Assembly (NCBI RefSeq): GCF_016865425.1
Contig: NZ_AP023355.1
Span: 4,524,198 to 4,588,197, forward strand
DNA: 64,000 bases
Source of the DNA: Actinocatenispora thailandica
GTDB taxonomy: Bacteria; Actinomycetota; Actinomycetes; Mycobacteriales; Micromonosporaceae
Reading direction: 5' to 3'
Shown here: piece by piece, positions 8,601 to 15,517 of the stretch
How positions within the stretch are numbered: position 1 is the first letter of the stretch
How the letters are laid out: each line of letters begins with the position of its first letter
Notes under the pieces: generated by a model
Told to the model about the DNA's origin: nothing
Databases searched by the model: none
Seen by the model: the letters and a program-made list of their open reading frames with translations, nothing else
Translations under genes and position numbers: made by a program

Positions 8601-9983
8601 CTCGCGCTTGGCCAGCGCGTCCGCCGCATCCCGGATCTCCCGCTCCCCGGACAGGAACACCAGGATGTCGCCGCCGCCCTCGGCCCGCAGCTCGTCGACC
8701 GCCGCGCCGATCGCGCTCACCTGGTCGCGATCCGGATCCTCGGCGGTGATCGGCCGGTAGCGCACCTCCACCGGGTAGGTCCGGCCGGACACCTCGATCA
8801 CCGGTGCCGGCGCCTCGTCGGTACCGAAGTGGCGGGCGAAGCGCTCGGTCTCGATCGTCGCCGACGTGATGATCACCTTCAGGTCGGGGCGGCGCGGCAG
8901 CAGCCGCTTCAGGTACCCGAGCAGGAAGTCGATGTTGAGGCTGCGCTCGTGCGCCTCGTCGATGATGATCGTGTCGTATCGCCGGAGCATCCGGTCGCGC
9001 TGGATCTCGGCCAGCAGGATGCCGTCGGTCATCAGCTTGACCAGGGTGTTCGGCCCCACCTGGTCGGTGAACCGGACCTGGTAGCCGACCGCGCCACCGA
9101 GCGGCGAGTCCAGTTCCTCGGCGATGCGCTCGGCCACCGTACGGGCGGCGATCCGGCGCGGCTGGGTGTGCCCGATCGTGCCGTGGATGCCGCGCCCCAG
9201 CTCCAGGCAGATCTTCGGGATCTGCGTCGTCTTGCCGGACCCGGTCTCCCCGGCGACGATCACCACCTGGTGATCTCGGATAGCGGCGGCGATCTCCTCC
9301 CGGTGCTCGCTGACCGGCAGCTCCGGCGGGTACTTCACCGCCGGCACCGCGGCCCGCCGGTTCGCGATCCGCTGCTCGGCCGCCGCGACCTGCTCCGCCA
9401 GCCGGGCCAGCTCCGCCGGGTCCACCGTGCCGCGCGCCTGGTCCAGCCGCCGGCCGAGCCGGTACCGGTCGAGCACGCTCAGGGCACCGACCCGCGCCCG
9501 CAACTCTCGCACCGCCCGCTCGTCCGGACCGTGCCGCCGCGACCGACCGCCGGCCGGTGCGGACGGGCTGCGGCCCGACCCTCGGGGGGTATCCCCCTCC
9601 GTGCCCGACCTGCTCCCGCCGTCCCGGCCGTCGCCGTCCGCTCGGCGTCGCCGCGGGCCACGGTTGCGGCCCGGGCGCCCCGGTAGGGCCGCGCGGGCGT
9701 TCCGGGACGCGGCCGGCTCCGGGGTCGCCGGGTCAGGGGTTGCCGGGTCAGGGGTCGCCGGGTCCGGGGTTGCCGGGTCAGGGGTCGCCGGGTCCGGGGT
9801 CGCCGGGCTCATCGGCGCGGCGGAACCGGACATCGGGTCGGAATGCGGGGAGTCGCCGCCCGCGGGCACGGTGCGGTGGGTGGCGGGCGGGGTATCCATC
9901 TCGCGCACCAGGATAGGCATGCCGTCGGCCGATCCGCCTCCCGGTTTTCGCCGGGCCGCGGCGCCGGCACCGCCCGTGGGCAA
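5625..9983 (-). CDS. hrpA: ATP-dependent RNA helicase HrpA
   Basis: A DEAH-box helicase of 1452 residues from the first possible start. Walker A GETGSGKTT begins at 251, DEAH is at 347-350 and SAT at 379-381; HA2, OB-fold and the long C-terminal DUF3418-type region typical of HrpA follow. The family remodels RNA or ribonucleoprotein complexes; in Escherichia coli HrpA acts on collided ribosomes. The first 160 residues are low complexity with a TPDPA tandem array. Starts at 9983, 9920 and 9899 are all possible and none has a good ribosome binding site. The common family length is about 1300, so a later start is likely. Confidence 0.92.
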   Translation of the reverse strand: MPTGGAGAAARRKPGGGSADGMPILVREMDTPPATHRTVPAGGDSPHSDPMSGSAAPMSPATPDPATPDPATPDPATPDPATPDPATPEPAASRNARAALPGRPGRNRGPRRRRADGDGRDGGSRSGTEGDTPRGSGRSPSAPAGGRSRRHGPDERAVRELRARVGALSVLDRYRLGRRLDQARGTVDPAELARLAEQVAAAEQRIANRRAAVPAVKYPPELPVSEHREEIAAAIRDHQVVIVAGETGSGKTTQIPKICLELGRGIHGTIGHTQPRRIAARTVAERIAEELDSPLGGAVGYQVRFTDQVGPNTLVKLMTDGILLAEIQRDRMLRRYDTIIIDEAHERSLNIDFLLGYLKRLLPRRPDLKVIITSATIETERFARHFGTDEAPAPVIEVSGRTYPVEVRYRPITAEDPDRDQVSAIGAAVDELRAEGGGDILVFLSGEREIRDAADALAKREQQRGSRPGTETLEVLPLYARLSSAEQHRVFQPHRGRRVVLATNVAETSLTVPGIRYVIDTGTARISRYSHRLKVQRLPIEPVSQASANQRMGRCGRTSDGICIRLYDEDDFASRPEYTDPEILRTNLASVLLQMAAARLGDIGDFPFIDPPDSRQVRAGVQLLEELSALGSGGELTKLGRRIAELPIDPRLARMIIEADTNDCVREVLVITAALSIQDPRERPADAQQQASQAHARFADKESDFLAYLNLWRYLRDKQKELSGNQFRKLCRAEYLNYLRVREWQDLHAQLRQVIRGMGIERNSTDAPADRVHTALLSGLLSHIGLKDTERKKQQKARGPVEYLGARGAKFAIFPGSALARKQPQFVMAAELVETSRLWARVVAGIDPSTVEALAGHLVKRTYSEPHWEKRQAAVVGYEKVTLYGVPIVPRRKVNYGRIDPEVARDLFIRHALVDGDWETHHQFFAANQRLREDVADLENRSRRRDIVVDDDTLYEFYDARIPAEVVSGRHFDAWWKKTRREQPELLTFTPDMLVTDAAGAVSAEAYPDEWHSDGLRLPLSYAFEPGTADDGVTVHVPLAVLGQVRGEQLDWQVPGLREELVTALLKGLPKQLRRSLVPVPDTARALLARISPADGPLLTAIERGLRDMLGVHVPREAWQLDALPAHLRPHYVVEDGGGDPVATGRDLGALKDQLAEQARSALTASVQGIERTGLTDWTIGELPQLYEQSVGGQHVRAYPTLHDDGDTVSVRLADTPAAQREQMWRGTRRLILLSIPSPAKYVLANLSNTSKLALSTNPDGSVAALLADCTDCAADKLIADAGGPGYDEAGFGRLRDAVRANLNPMVLGALTAVEKILAAHRRVLARVANTNNVLLVGALADIKQQLAGLVHAGFVAETGWQRLADLPRYLSAVDKRLDRLPANPQRDREQMTRVRELTAEYDDVRAQRPPSAELTAIRWMLEELRVSYFAQSLGTPYPISDRRIERALDAL
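9721..9807 (-). repeat. 15-bp minisatellite encoding TPDPA in hrpA
   Basis: Nearly six tandem copies of the 15-mer GGGGTYGCCGGGTCM (plus-strand sense) lie in the disordered N-terminal coding part of hrpA and give a run of Thr-Pro-Asp-Pro-Ala. The unit is in frame, so copy-number change would alter length without breaking the protein. Confidence 0.92.
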
Positions 9984-10039
9984 CCGCGACGTGGTGCCCG
10001 ACGAAGTCTTCGGTTGTTCGCCCGCGAGGGCGCCGACGT

Positions 10040-10184
10040 GGCCGGACCCATTTAGGGGATTTTATTCGAATAGGGTCTTCTTTGTCTTTATTGTCGGACG
10101 TAGGCTACCCCGATCCCTGGTTCGCGGGGTCCCCTCTACCAGCGCCGGTCCCAGCTTCCACACCGGCGAAGAACGGAGTGTGTC
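10040..10184 (+). promoter_or_regulatory. AT-rich promoter region of the lysozyme-like gene
   Basis: An unusually AT-rich block at 10050-10095 in the hrpA/lysozyme divergent spacer contains the perfect 10-base palindrome TATTCGAATA (10063-10072). A GGAG ribosome binding site (10175-10178) lies 6 bases before the GTG. The exact promoter elements could not be assigned. Confidence 0.4.
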
Positions 10185-10793
10185 GTGTTCAGATCCGGTA
10201 AAGCACGCATCGCCATCCTCGCCGCGACGGCGGCCGGCGCCCTGGCGCTGGCCGGTACCGCGGCGCCCGCCTACGCCGGCACCGGTCAGGGCACCACGGT
10301 CACGGCCGGTTCCGGCAGCCACGGCGGGATGAGCCCGAACAACTCGCCGGTCGCCCCGTCGGTGATCACCCAGAACGAGCAGGCCGCGTTCAACTACTTC
10401 GTCGGCAAGGGCCTGACCGCGGAGCAGTCCGCCGGCATCATCGGCAACCTCGACCAGGAATCCGGGATGGACCCGACCATCTGGCAGTACGGCGGCGGTC
10501 CCGGCCGGGGCATCGCGCAGTGGAGCGCCGGCGGCCGGTGGGACACCGACCCGGGCGACAACGTGGCCGAGTTCGCCGCCGGCGGCAACGTCTACGACCT
10601 GACACTGCAGCTGAACTTCATCTGGTTCGAGCTGACCAGCTTCCCCGGCTACGGGCTCGGCGATCTGCAGGCGGCGGGCACCATCGACGACGCCGTCCTA
10701 GCCTTCCAGGACAAGTACGAGATCTGCGGCGCGTGCAACAGCACCAACCGGATCAACTTCGCCCACGCCGCCTACGACGCGTACGCCGGCTGA
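10185..10793 (+). CDS. Secreted phage-tail-type lysozyme domain protein
   Basis: A 202-residue exported protein with a classical signal peptide (residues 1-31, cut near AYAG). A short Gly/Ser-rich spacer precedes a compact domain from about residue 60. The segment IIGNLDQESGMDP, with likely catalytic Glu at 92, then GRGIAQWS and a C-terminal helical segment match phage tail lysozyme / bacteriophage endopeptidase-like domains found in many actinomycete secreted proteins. It probably cuts cell-wall glycan or peptide bonds outside the cell. It starts with GTG after a good GGAG site and stands alone. Confidence 0.8.
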   Translation: MFRSGKARIAILAATAAGALALAGTAAPAYAGTGQGTTVTAGSGSHGGMSPNNSPVAPSVITQNEQAAFNYFVGKGLTAEQSAGIIGNLDQESGMDPTIWQYGGGPGRGIAQWSAGGRWDTDPGDNVAEFAAGGNVYDLTLQLNFIWFELTSFPGYGLGDLQAAGTIDDAVLAFQDKYEICGACNSTNRINFAHAAYDAYAG

Positions 10794-10867
10794 GCAGCGC
10801 GGCACCCCGTCCGCCCCGCCGCGCCGGCGCGCCCGGCGATGTCGGGGGTACCGGTTAGCGTGTCGGG

Positions 10868-11491
10868 ATGGGTGACTGGTTGGCACGGACCCGCGCCTCG
10901 TACGACGCGGACGCACCGCGCTACGCCGAGGTGGTGCGCGACATCCTGGGTGGGCGGCTGCCGCACCTGAACGCGGCGCTCGACGTGTTCGTCGGTCAGG
11001 TGCGGGCGGCCGGTGACGGGCCGGTGGCCGACGTCGGTTGCGGCCCCGGTCACGTCACCGCACACCTGCACGACCTCGGCATCGACGCGTTCGGCATCGA
11101 CCTCTCGCCGGGCATGGTCGGGCTCGCCCGGTCCGACCATCCCGGCCTGCGGTTCGAGGTCGGTTCGATGACGGACCTGCCGCTGGCCGCCGACTCGGTG
11201 GCCGGCCTGCTCGCCTGGTGGTCGCTCATCCACGTGCCGGACGACACGGTGCCCGCGGTGCTGGGCCAGTTCCGCCGGGTGCTGCGCCCCGGTGGGCCGT
11301 TGCAGGTCGGCTTCCACGTCGGCGACTCCACCCGGTCGGCCCCGGACGACGGCGGGGATGCGCCGGTGCACCGGCGCCGTCCGGAGCGGGTCGCGGGCTG
11401 GCTGCGCGACGCCGGGTTCGCGGTGCAGGCGCGGTGGGAGTTCAACATCGACACCGACCGGCCGGGCGCGATCCTGTTCGCGCGCGGCTGA
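10868..11491 (+). CDS. Class I SAM-dependent methyltransferase
   Basis: A 207-residue methyltransferase with a UbiE/Methyltransf_11-like core. Motif I DVGCGPG is at residues 55-61, the acidic ribose-binding residue lies in FGIDLSPGM, and the post-motif LPLAADSVAGLLAWWSLIHVPD follows at about 100-120. The protein is small, with no extra substrate-recognition domain, so the substrate is unknown. It lies 75 bases after the lysozyme-like gene and converges on the TAXI gene. Confidence 0.82.
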   Translation: MGDWLARTRASYDADAPRYAEVVRDILGGRLPHLNAALDVFVGQVRAAGDGPVADVGCGPGHVTAHLHDLGIDAFGIDLSPGMVGLARSDHPGLRFEVGSMTDLPLAADSVAGLLAWWSLIHVPDDTVPAVLGQFRRVLRPGGPLQVGFHVGDSTRSAPDDGGDAPVHRRRPERVAGWLRDAGFAVQARWEFNIDTDRPGAILFARG

Positions 11492-11530
11492 TCCGGGCAC
11501 GAAGGCGCGCCCGCGGGCCGAGTCGCCGAC

Positions 11531-12487
11531 CTACGGGGACTTCTGTTCGCGGTAGAAGCGCTCGGCGCCGGGATGCAGCGGGACCGGATAGGTGCCGAGT
11601 GCCGAGCGGGGATCCAGCTGGCGACCCTCCGGGTGCGCCGCGGACAACCGGGGCTTGGCCACGAACAGCAGCCGGGTCAGCTGGTACGCCGCGGTCTCGC
11701 TCATCGTCGCGGGCACCGCGAGGACGTTCGCGATCGCCACGGTGCTGACCGAGGTGAGGGTGTAGATCGAGTTCGGGATCCAGCCGGTGCTGTACACCTC
11801 GCCGTACTGGCTCTGCAGGGTCGGCACGTAGCCGCTCAGGTCGGTGAGGCCGACGTCCAGATCGCCGGAGGCGACCAGGCCGGCGATCGCGGTGCAGGGT
11901 AGCCCGCTGGAGAAGAAGAACGCGTCGATGATGCCCGCGCGAAGCGCCGCGATCGAATCGCGCAACCCCAGCTTGTGCTGCTCGAACCCGCGCAGCGTGA
12001 TCCCGGCCGCGGCGAGCAGCCGGGTCGCCACCACCTCGGTACCGGAGCCGGCCGCGCCGGTGGAGACGGGCCGGCCGGCGAGCCCGTCCACGCCGTACGC
12101 GCCACGGTTGGTGGCGATCACCAGGTGCACGTGGTCGGCGTACAGCTCACCGAGCGCGCGCAGCTGGTCCTTGGAGCCGAACGAACCGAGCCCCTCCAGG
12201 TCCTGCGCGGCGACGTCGACGCTGGTGAACGCGAGCTGCGCGCGGCCGGTGCGGAGCCGTTCCAGGTTCTCCACCGAGCCGGCCGTGGCAGCCGCCTCGG
12301 CCCGCCAGCGGGAGCCCAGGGTGGTACCGAGCGCCCGCCCCAGCGGCTGGTAGACGCCGCCGTTCTCGCCGGTCGCGATCGCCAGCCGCGGCCGGGGGCC
12401 GGGGTCCTCGGTGCAGCCGGCGAGCACCGGCGCGACGCCGGCGAGCGAGGCGCCGGCCAGCGCGGTGAGCACGCCGCGGCGCCTCAT
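11531..12487 (-). CDS. TAXI-family solute-binding lipoprotein
   Basis: A 318-residue periplasmic-type binding protein of the TAXI (TRAP-associated extracytoplasmic immunogenic) family. The signal ends in a lipobox LAGC with the lipidated Cys at residue 25, so it is anchored on the outer face of the membrane. The mature part contains the family features ATGENGGVYQPLG near 38-50, SVENLERLRTGRAQLAFTS, and GSGTEVVATRLL. The ATG overlaps the histidine kinase stop as ATGA, so the two are co-translated. No TRAP permease gene lies nearby in the window, so a sensory role with the kinase is the simplest reading. Confidence 0.87.
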   Translation of the reverse strand: MRRRGVLTALAGASLAGVAPVLAGCTEDPGPRPRLAIATGENGGVYQPLGRALGTTLGSRWRAEAAATAGSVENLERLRTGRAQLAFTSVDVAAQDLEGLGSFGSKDQLRALGELYADHVHLVIATNRGAYGVDGLAGRPVSTGAAGSGTEVVATRLLAAAGITLRGFEQHKLGLRDSIAALRAGIIDAFFFSSGLPCTAIAGLVASGDLDVGLTDLSGYVPTLQSQYGEVYSTGWIPNSIYTLTSVSTVAIANVLAVPATMSETAAYQLTRLLFVAKPRLSAAHPEGRQLDPRSALGTYPVPLHPGAERFYREQKSP

Positions 12488-13875
12488 TCGACCGGCTCCG
12501 TGGCGCGCGCGGGGGCGGCGGCCAGCCGTACCCCGGCCTCCAGACCGCCGGCGGCGGAGCGGTGCAGCCGGAGCGTTCCGCCGGACGCGGTGACCAGAGC
12601 GTTCGCGATGGCGAGGCCCAGGCCGGCGCCGGCCTGCCCGCGGTCCGGCTGCCGCCAGAACGGCCGCATCGCCTGCGCCATCTGCTCGTCGGTCATCCCC
12701 GGTCCGTCGTCGCAGACCGCGACCCGCACCCCGTCGGCATCCCCGTCCACCAGCACCTGCACCGTCGCGCCGGCGCCACCGTTCTTGATCGCGTTGTGTA
12801 TCAACACGTCCAGCACCTGGTCGAGGGTCTGTGCGGCGGCCCGCGCGGGGGCGCTGTCGACGCCGGCCCGGGTCAGCCGCACGCCAGCCGCGTCCGCCAT
12901 CGCCTGCCACGCGACGACGCGGTCGTCGGCGATCCCGCCGGCGTCGATGTCGGTCAGCTCGGCCGATTCGGTGTCCGCCCGGGCGAACGTCAACACCGCC
13001 TCGAAGATCGCCGACAGCCGGTCCACCTCGTCGACGACCAGCCGGTACTCGGCGGCGTCGGCCGGCGGTGCCGCGTCGGCGAGGTTCTCCACCCGCAGCC
13101 GCACCGAGGCGAGCGGGGTGCGCAACTGGTGGCTCGCGTACGAGATGAAGCCGCGCTGCCGGTCGATCAACGCGCTCAGCCGCGCCGCCATGATGTTGAA
13201 CGAGCTGGCCAGTCGGCGCAGTTCCGGCGGCCCGACGTCGTCGTGCACCCGTTCGGTCAGCTCGCCGCGGCTGATCGCGTGCGTCACCTCGTCCAGTTCG
13301 TTGAGCGGGCGGGCGAACCAGCGGCCGATCGGGATCGCGAGCGCCGCACCGACGGCGAGCAGCATCAACCCGATCGCGGCCAGCACCGCCCACTGCTGGC
13401 CGATCGAGGTACGCAACCCGTCGGTCGGTGACACCGTCACCACCGCACCGTCGATCGCACCCGAGTTCCCGATCGGTTCGGCCACCACCATCGGCCGGTG
13501 CTGCCACGGCCAGATCACCCCGGCCGGCTGCGCGCGGGATCCGGACAGCGCGGCGCGGACCTCGGCGCGCAGCAGCGGCTCGTCCGGGTCGATGCCGGCG
13601 CGGGAGGCGATGCGCACCACGCCGTCGGGCAGCACCACCGCGACACCGATCCCGTACAGCCGGTCGTACTCGGCGATCTCGCTCTGCAGGGTGGACAGCC
13701 GGCCGCCGCGCAGCCAGGTACCGGCGACGGTGGCGAACCGGGTGGTGTCGTCGACCCGGTCGATGAACATGCCCTGGTTCTCCCGGGACGCGATCGTCAC
13801 CGACAGCGGCAGCAGGAACGCCACGACCGCGACGCCCAGCAGCGACAGGTAGGTGATCAGCAGCCGCCGGCGCAC
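12484..13875 (-). CDS. Membrane sensor histidine kinase
   Basis: A 463-residue two-component kinase. Transmembrane segments lie at about 6-28 and 162-183 with a roughly 130-residue extracytoplasmic sensor between them. HAMP follows (184-236), then the phosphoacceptor box ASHQLRTPLASVR with H249, the N box HNAIKNGG, and G boxes CDDGPGM and GAGLGLAIAN. The GTG start at 13875 shares a base with the regulator's TAG stop. It is sandwiched between the response regulator and the TAXI lipoprotein in one coupled transcript, which suggests the lipoprotein presents the ligand to the sensor domain. Confidence 0.92.
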   Translation of the reverse strand: MRRRLLITYLSLLGVAVVAFLLPLSVTIASRENQGMFIDRVDDTTRFATVAGTWLRGGRLSTLQSEIAEYDRLYGIGVAVVLPDGVVRIASRAGIDPDEPLLRAEVRAALSGSRAQPAGVIWPWQHRPMVVAEPIGNSGAIDGAVVTVSPTDGLRTSIGQQWAVLAAIGLMLLAVGAALAIPIGRWFARPLNELDEVTHAISRGELTERVHDDVGPPELRRLASSFNIMAARLSALIDRQRGFISYASHQLRTPLASVRLRVENLADAAPPADAAEYRLVVDEVDRLSAIFEAVLTFARADTESAELTDIDAGGIADDRVVAWQAMADAAGVRLTRAGVDSAPARAAAQTLDQVLDVLIHNAIKNGGAGATVQVLVDGDADGVRVAVCDDGPGMTDEQMAQAMRPFWRQPDRGQAGAGLGLAIANALVTASGGTLRLHRSAAGGLEAGVRLAAAPARATEPVE

Positions 13876-14531
13876 TACGACTCCCGCGGATCGAAGCGGT
13901 AGCCGACGCCGTGCACGGCCTCGATCCGGCCGGCCGCGGCGATCTTGCCGCGCAGCGAACCGACGTGCACCTCCAGGGTGCGGGCGGCGCCGGGCCAGGT
14001 GGACCGCCACACCTCCATGATCAGCCGCTGCCGCGGAACCACCGCGCCGGCCTGCCGGGCCAGCACCACGAGCAGCTCGTACTCCTTGGGGCGCAAGGCA
14101 ACCGGTTCGGTGCCGATCTGCACCTGCCGCGCCTCGGTGTCGATCCGCAGGTCACCGACGGTGACCGGGCCGGCGGGCCGCGGCCGGTGCCGGCGCAGCA
14201 CCGCCTCGATCCGGGCGGTCAGCTCCGCCATGCTGAACGGCTTCACCAGGTAGTCGTCCGCGCCGGTGCGCAGTCCGAGCACCCGATCGCGCTCCTCGCC
14301 GCGCACGGTCAGCACGATGACCGCCACGTCCGAGCGTTCCTGCAACTGCTTGCACACCACCAGGCCGTCCATGTCGGGCAGCCCGAGGTCGAGCAGGACC
14401 AGGTCGCAGTTCGGCGCGGCGAGCGCCGCTTCGCCGGTACCGGCGTGGGTCACGCCGTAGCCGCGGCGGTGCAGCGCCACGCACAGCGCGTCGGCAAGGC
14501 GCGGGTCGTCCTCCACCACAAGGATCTCCAC
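13875..14531 (-). CDS. OmpR/PhoB-family response regulator
   Basis: A 218-residue regulator with an N-terminal receiver domain (acidic pair D8/D9, phosphoacceptor D48, conserved K97) and a C-terminal winged helix (about 125-215, ending in VHGVGYRFDP). It is first in the three-gene operon with the histidine kinase and TAXI lipoprotein. Upstream, two CTCAA half-sites 11 bases apart (14574-14578 and 14585-14589) have the spacing of PhoB-type binding sites and could mediate autoregulation or control of the divergent gene. Confidence 0.93.
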   Translation of the reverse strand: MEILVVEDDPRLADALCVALHRRGYGVTHAGTGEAALAAPNCDLVLLDLGLPDMDGLVVCKQLQERSDVAVIVLTVRGEERDRVLGLRTGADDYLVKPFSMAELTARIEAVLRRHRPRPAGPVTVGDLRIDTEARQVQIGTEPVALRPKEYELLVVLARQAGAVVPRQRLIMEVWRSTWPGAARTLEVHVGSLRGKIAAAGRIEAVHGVGYRFDPRES

Positions 14532-14706
14532 GTCACCCTCCGTCTGCGTGCAATCACCATGCTCGCCGGCTCCTCAATGTTTGCTCAACGATCCTCGCCG
14601 AGCGGCGCCGAGCAGTCCAGACCGACCTATCGTCACGCACACCTGCCCTGCGCGATGCGGCGGACCCCCGGCGACCCACCACGCAGCCTGAGAGAGGGAG
14701 GACACC

Positions 14707-15450
14707 ATGCTTCCGGATCTGACGGCGTTGCGGCGACGACTGCAGCTCGGACCGATCGATCACCGTACCGCCGGCGCCGAGATGGCCGTGCTGCACCGTG
14801 CGGTGACCGTACCGACACCGACGGCGCGGCACCGCAACAACGGCGGCGGCGTCGGCGTACTGACCGAGGCGGACACTCTCACGTCGTTCGACACCATGGC
14901 CGCCGCCGCCCGCTTCGCCGGCACGCTGCATGCCGCGACCGGTATCGCCGCCGAGATCGACACCCGCACTCTGGGTATCCGGCACCGGCACGAGATGCAC
15001 TTCGTCCTGGTTCCCCCGGCCGAGCAGGACGCCGTGCTCGGCGCGCTCGCCGCCGGCTGGCACGCCGCGCGCGCCGCGGTCGCCGGACCGGCCGGCAGTA
15101 CCGCGACCGGACCGGCCACCGCGGCGGCGATCTGGCGCGCCCTGCTGCTGACCACCGCGCCGGTGCGCAACACCGCCGACCTGCGGCTGCGGATCCGCGA
15201 CACCGAGCTGCTCGCGCTCGCGGTGCGCTCCGCGCAGGTGCTCGGAGTGCCCACGCAGGCACGCGCCACCGGCACCCTCGGCGTACTGAGCGTCTCGGCC
15301 ACCGACGGCGTGTACCGCCTGCTGGACCGGTTGGTGCCCCGGCTGCCCGCGGCGCGCCGCCCGGTGCCCGGCAGCCGCCCCACCGGGATGACCAGGCCCG
15401 CCCGGGCCGGCGCGGCCGCCGGGCCGCGCCGGCCGATGCCCATCCACTGA
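14707..15450 (+). CDS. WhiA-like protein lacking the helix-turn-helix half
   Basis: A 247-residue protein with a strong GGAGG site before its ATG. Residues 60-215 read like the LAGLIDADG-type N-terminal half of the sporulation regulator WhiA: RFAGTLH at 69-75, AEIDT at 82-86, AIWRALLLT at 141-149 and VRSAQVLGVPTQARA at 173-187 fall in the WhiA order. The C-terminal WhiA HTH is absent; the protein ends in a basic Pro/Arg tail. It diverges from the two-component operon. The relationship is my reading of motif order; a role as a partner or antagonist of full WhiA is speculation. Confidence 0.6.
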   Translation: MLPDLTALRRRLQLGPIDHRTAGAEMAVLHRAVTVPTPTARHRNNGGGVGVLTEADTLTSFDTMAAAARFAGTLHAATGIAAEIDTRTLGIRHRHEMHFVLVPPAEQDAVLGALAAGWHAARAAVAGPAGSTATGPATAAAIWRALLLTTAPVRNTADLRLRIRDTELLALAVRSAQVLGVPTQARATGTLGVLSVSATDGVYRLLDRLVPRLPAARRPVPGSRPTGMTRPARAGAAAGPRRPMPIH

Positions 15451-15517
15451 CCGCCGCGCGCCGGTCCCGCGAGGACGATAGTCTGCCCTGTTGCCCACAT
15501 CGCGGGAGGACTTCAGG

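Noticed and set aside
5928-9686. A 1252-codon open frame on the plus strand opposite hrpA
   Set aside because: It is a by-product of high GC content: no stop codons arise antisense to a strongly biased gene, the translation has no domain pattern, and hrpA motifs are unmistakable on the other strand.
9721-9807. A short CRISPR-like array
   Set aside because: The repeats are contiguous 15-mers without spacers and are in frame within hrpA.
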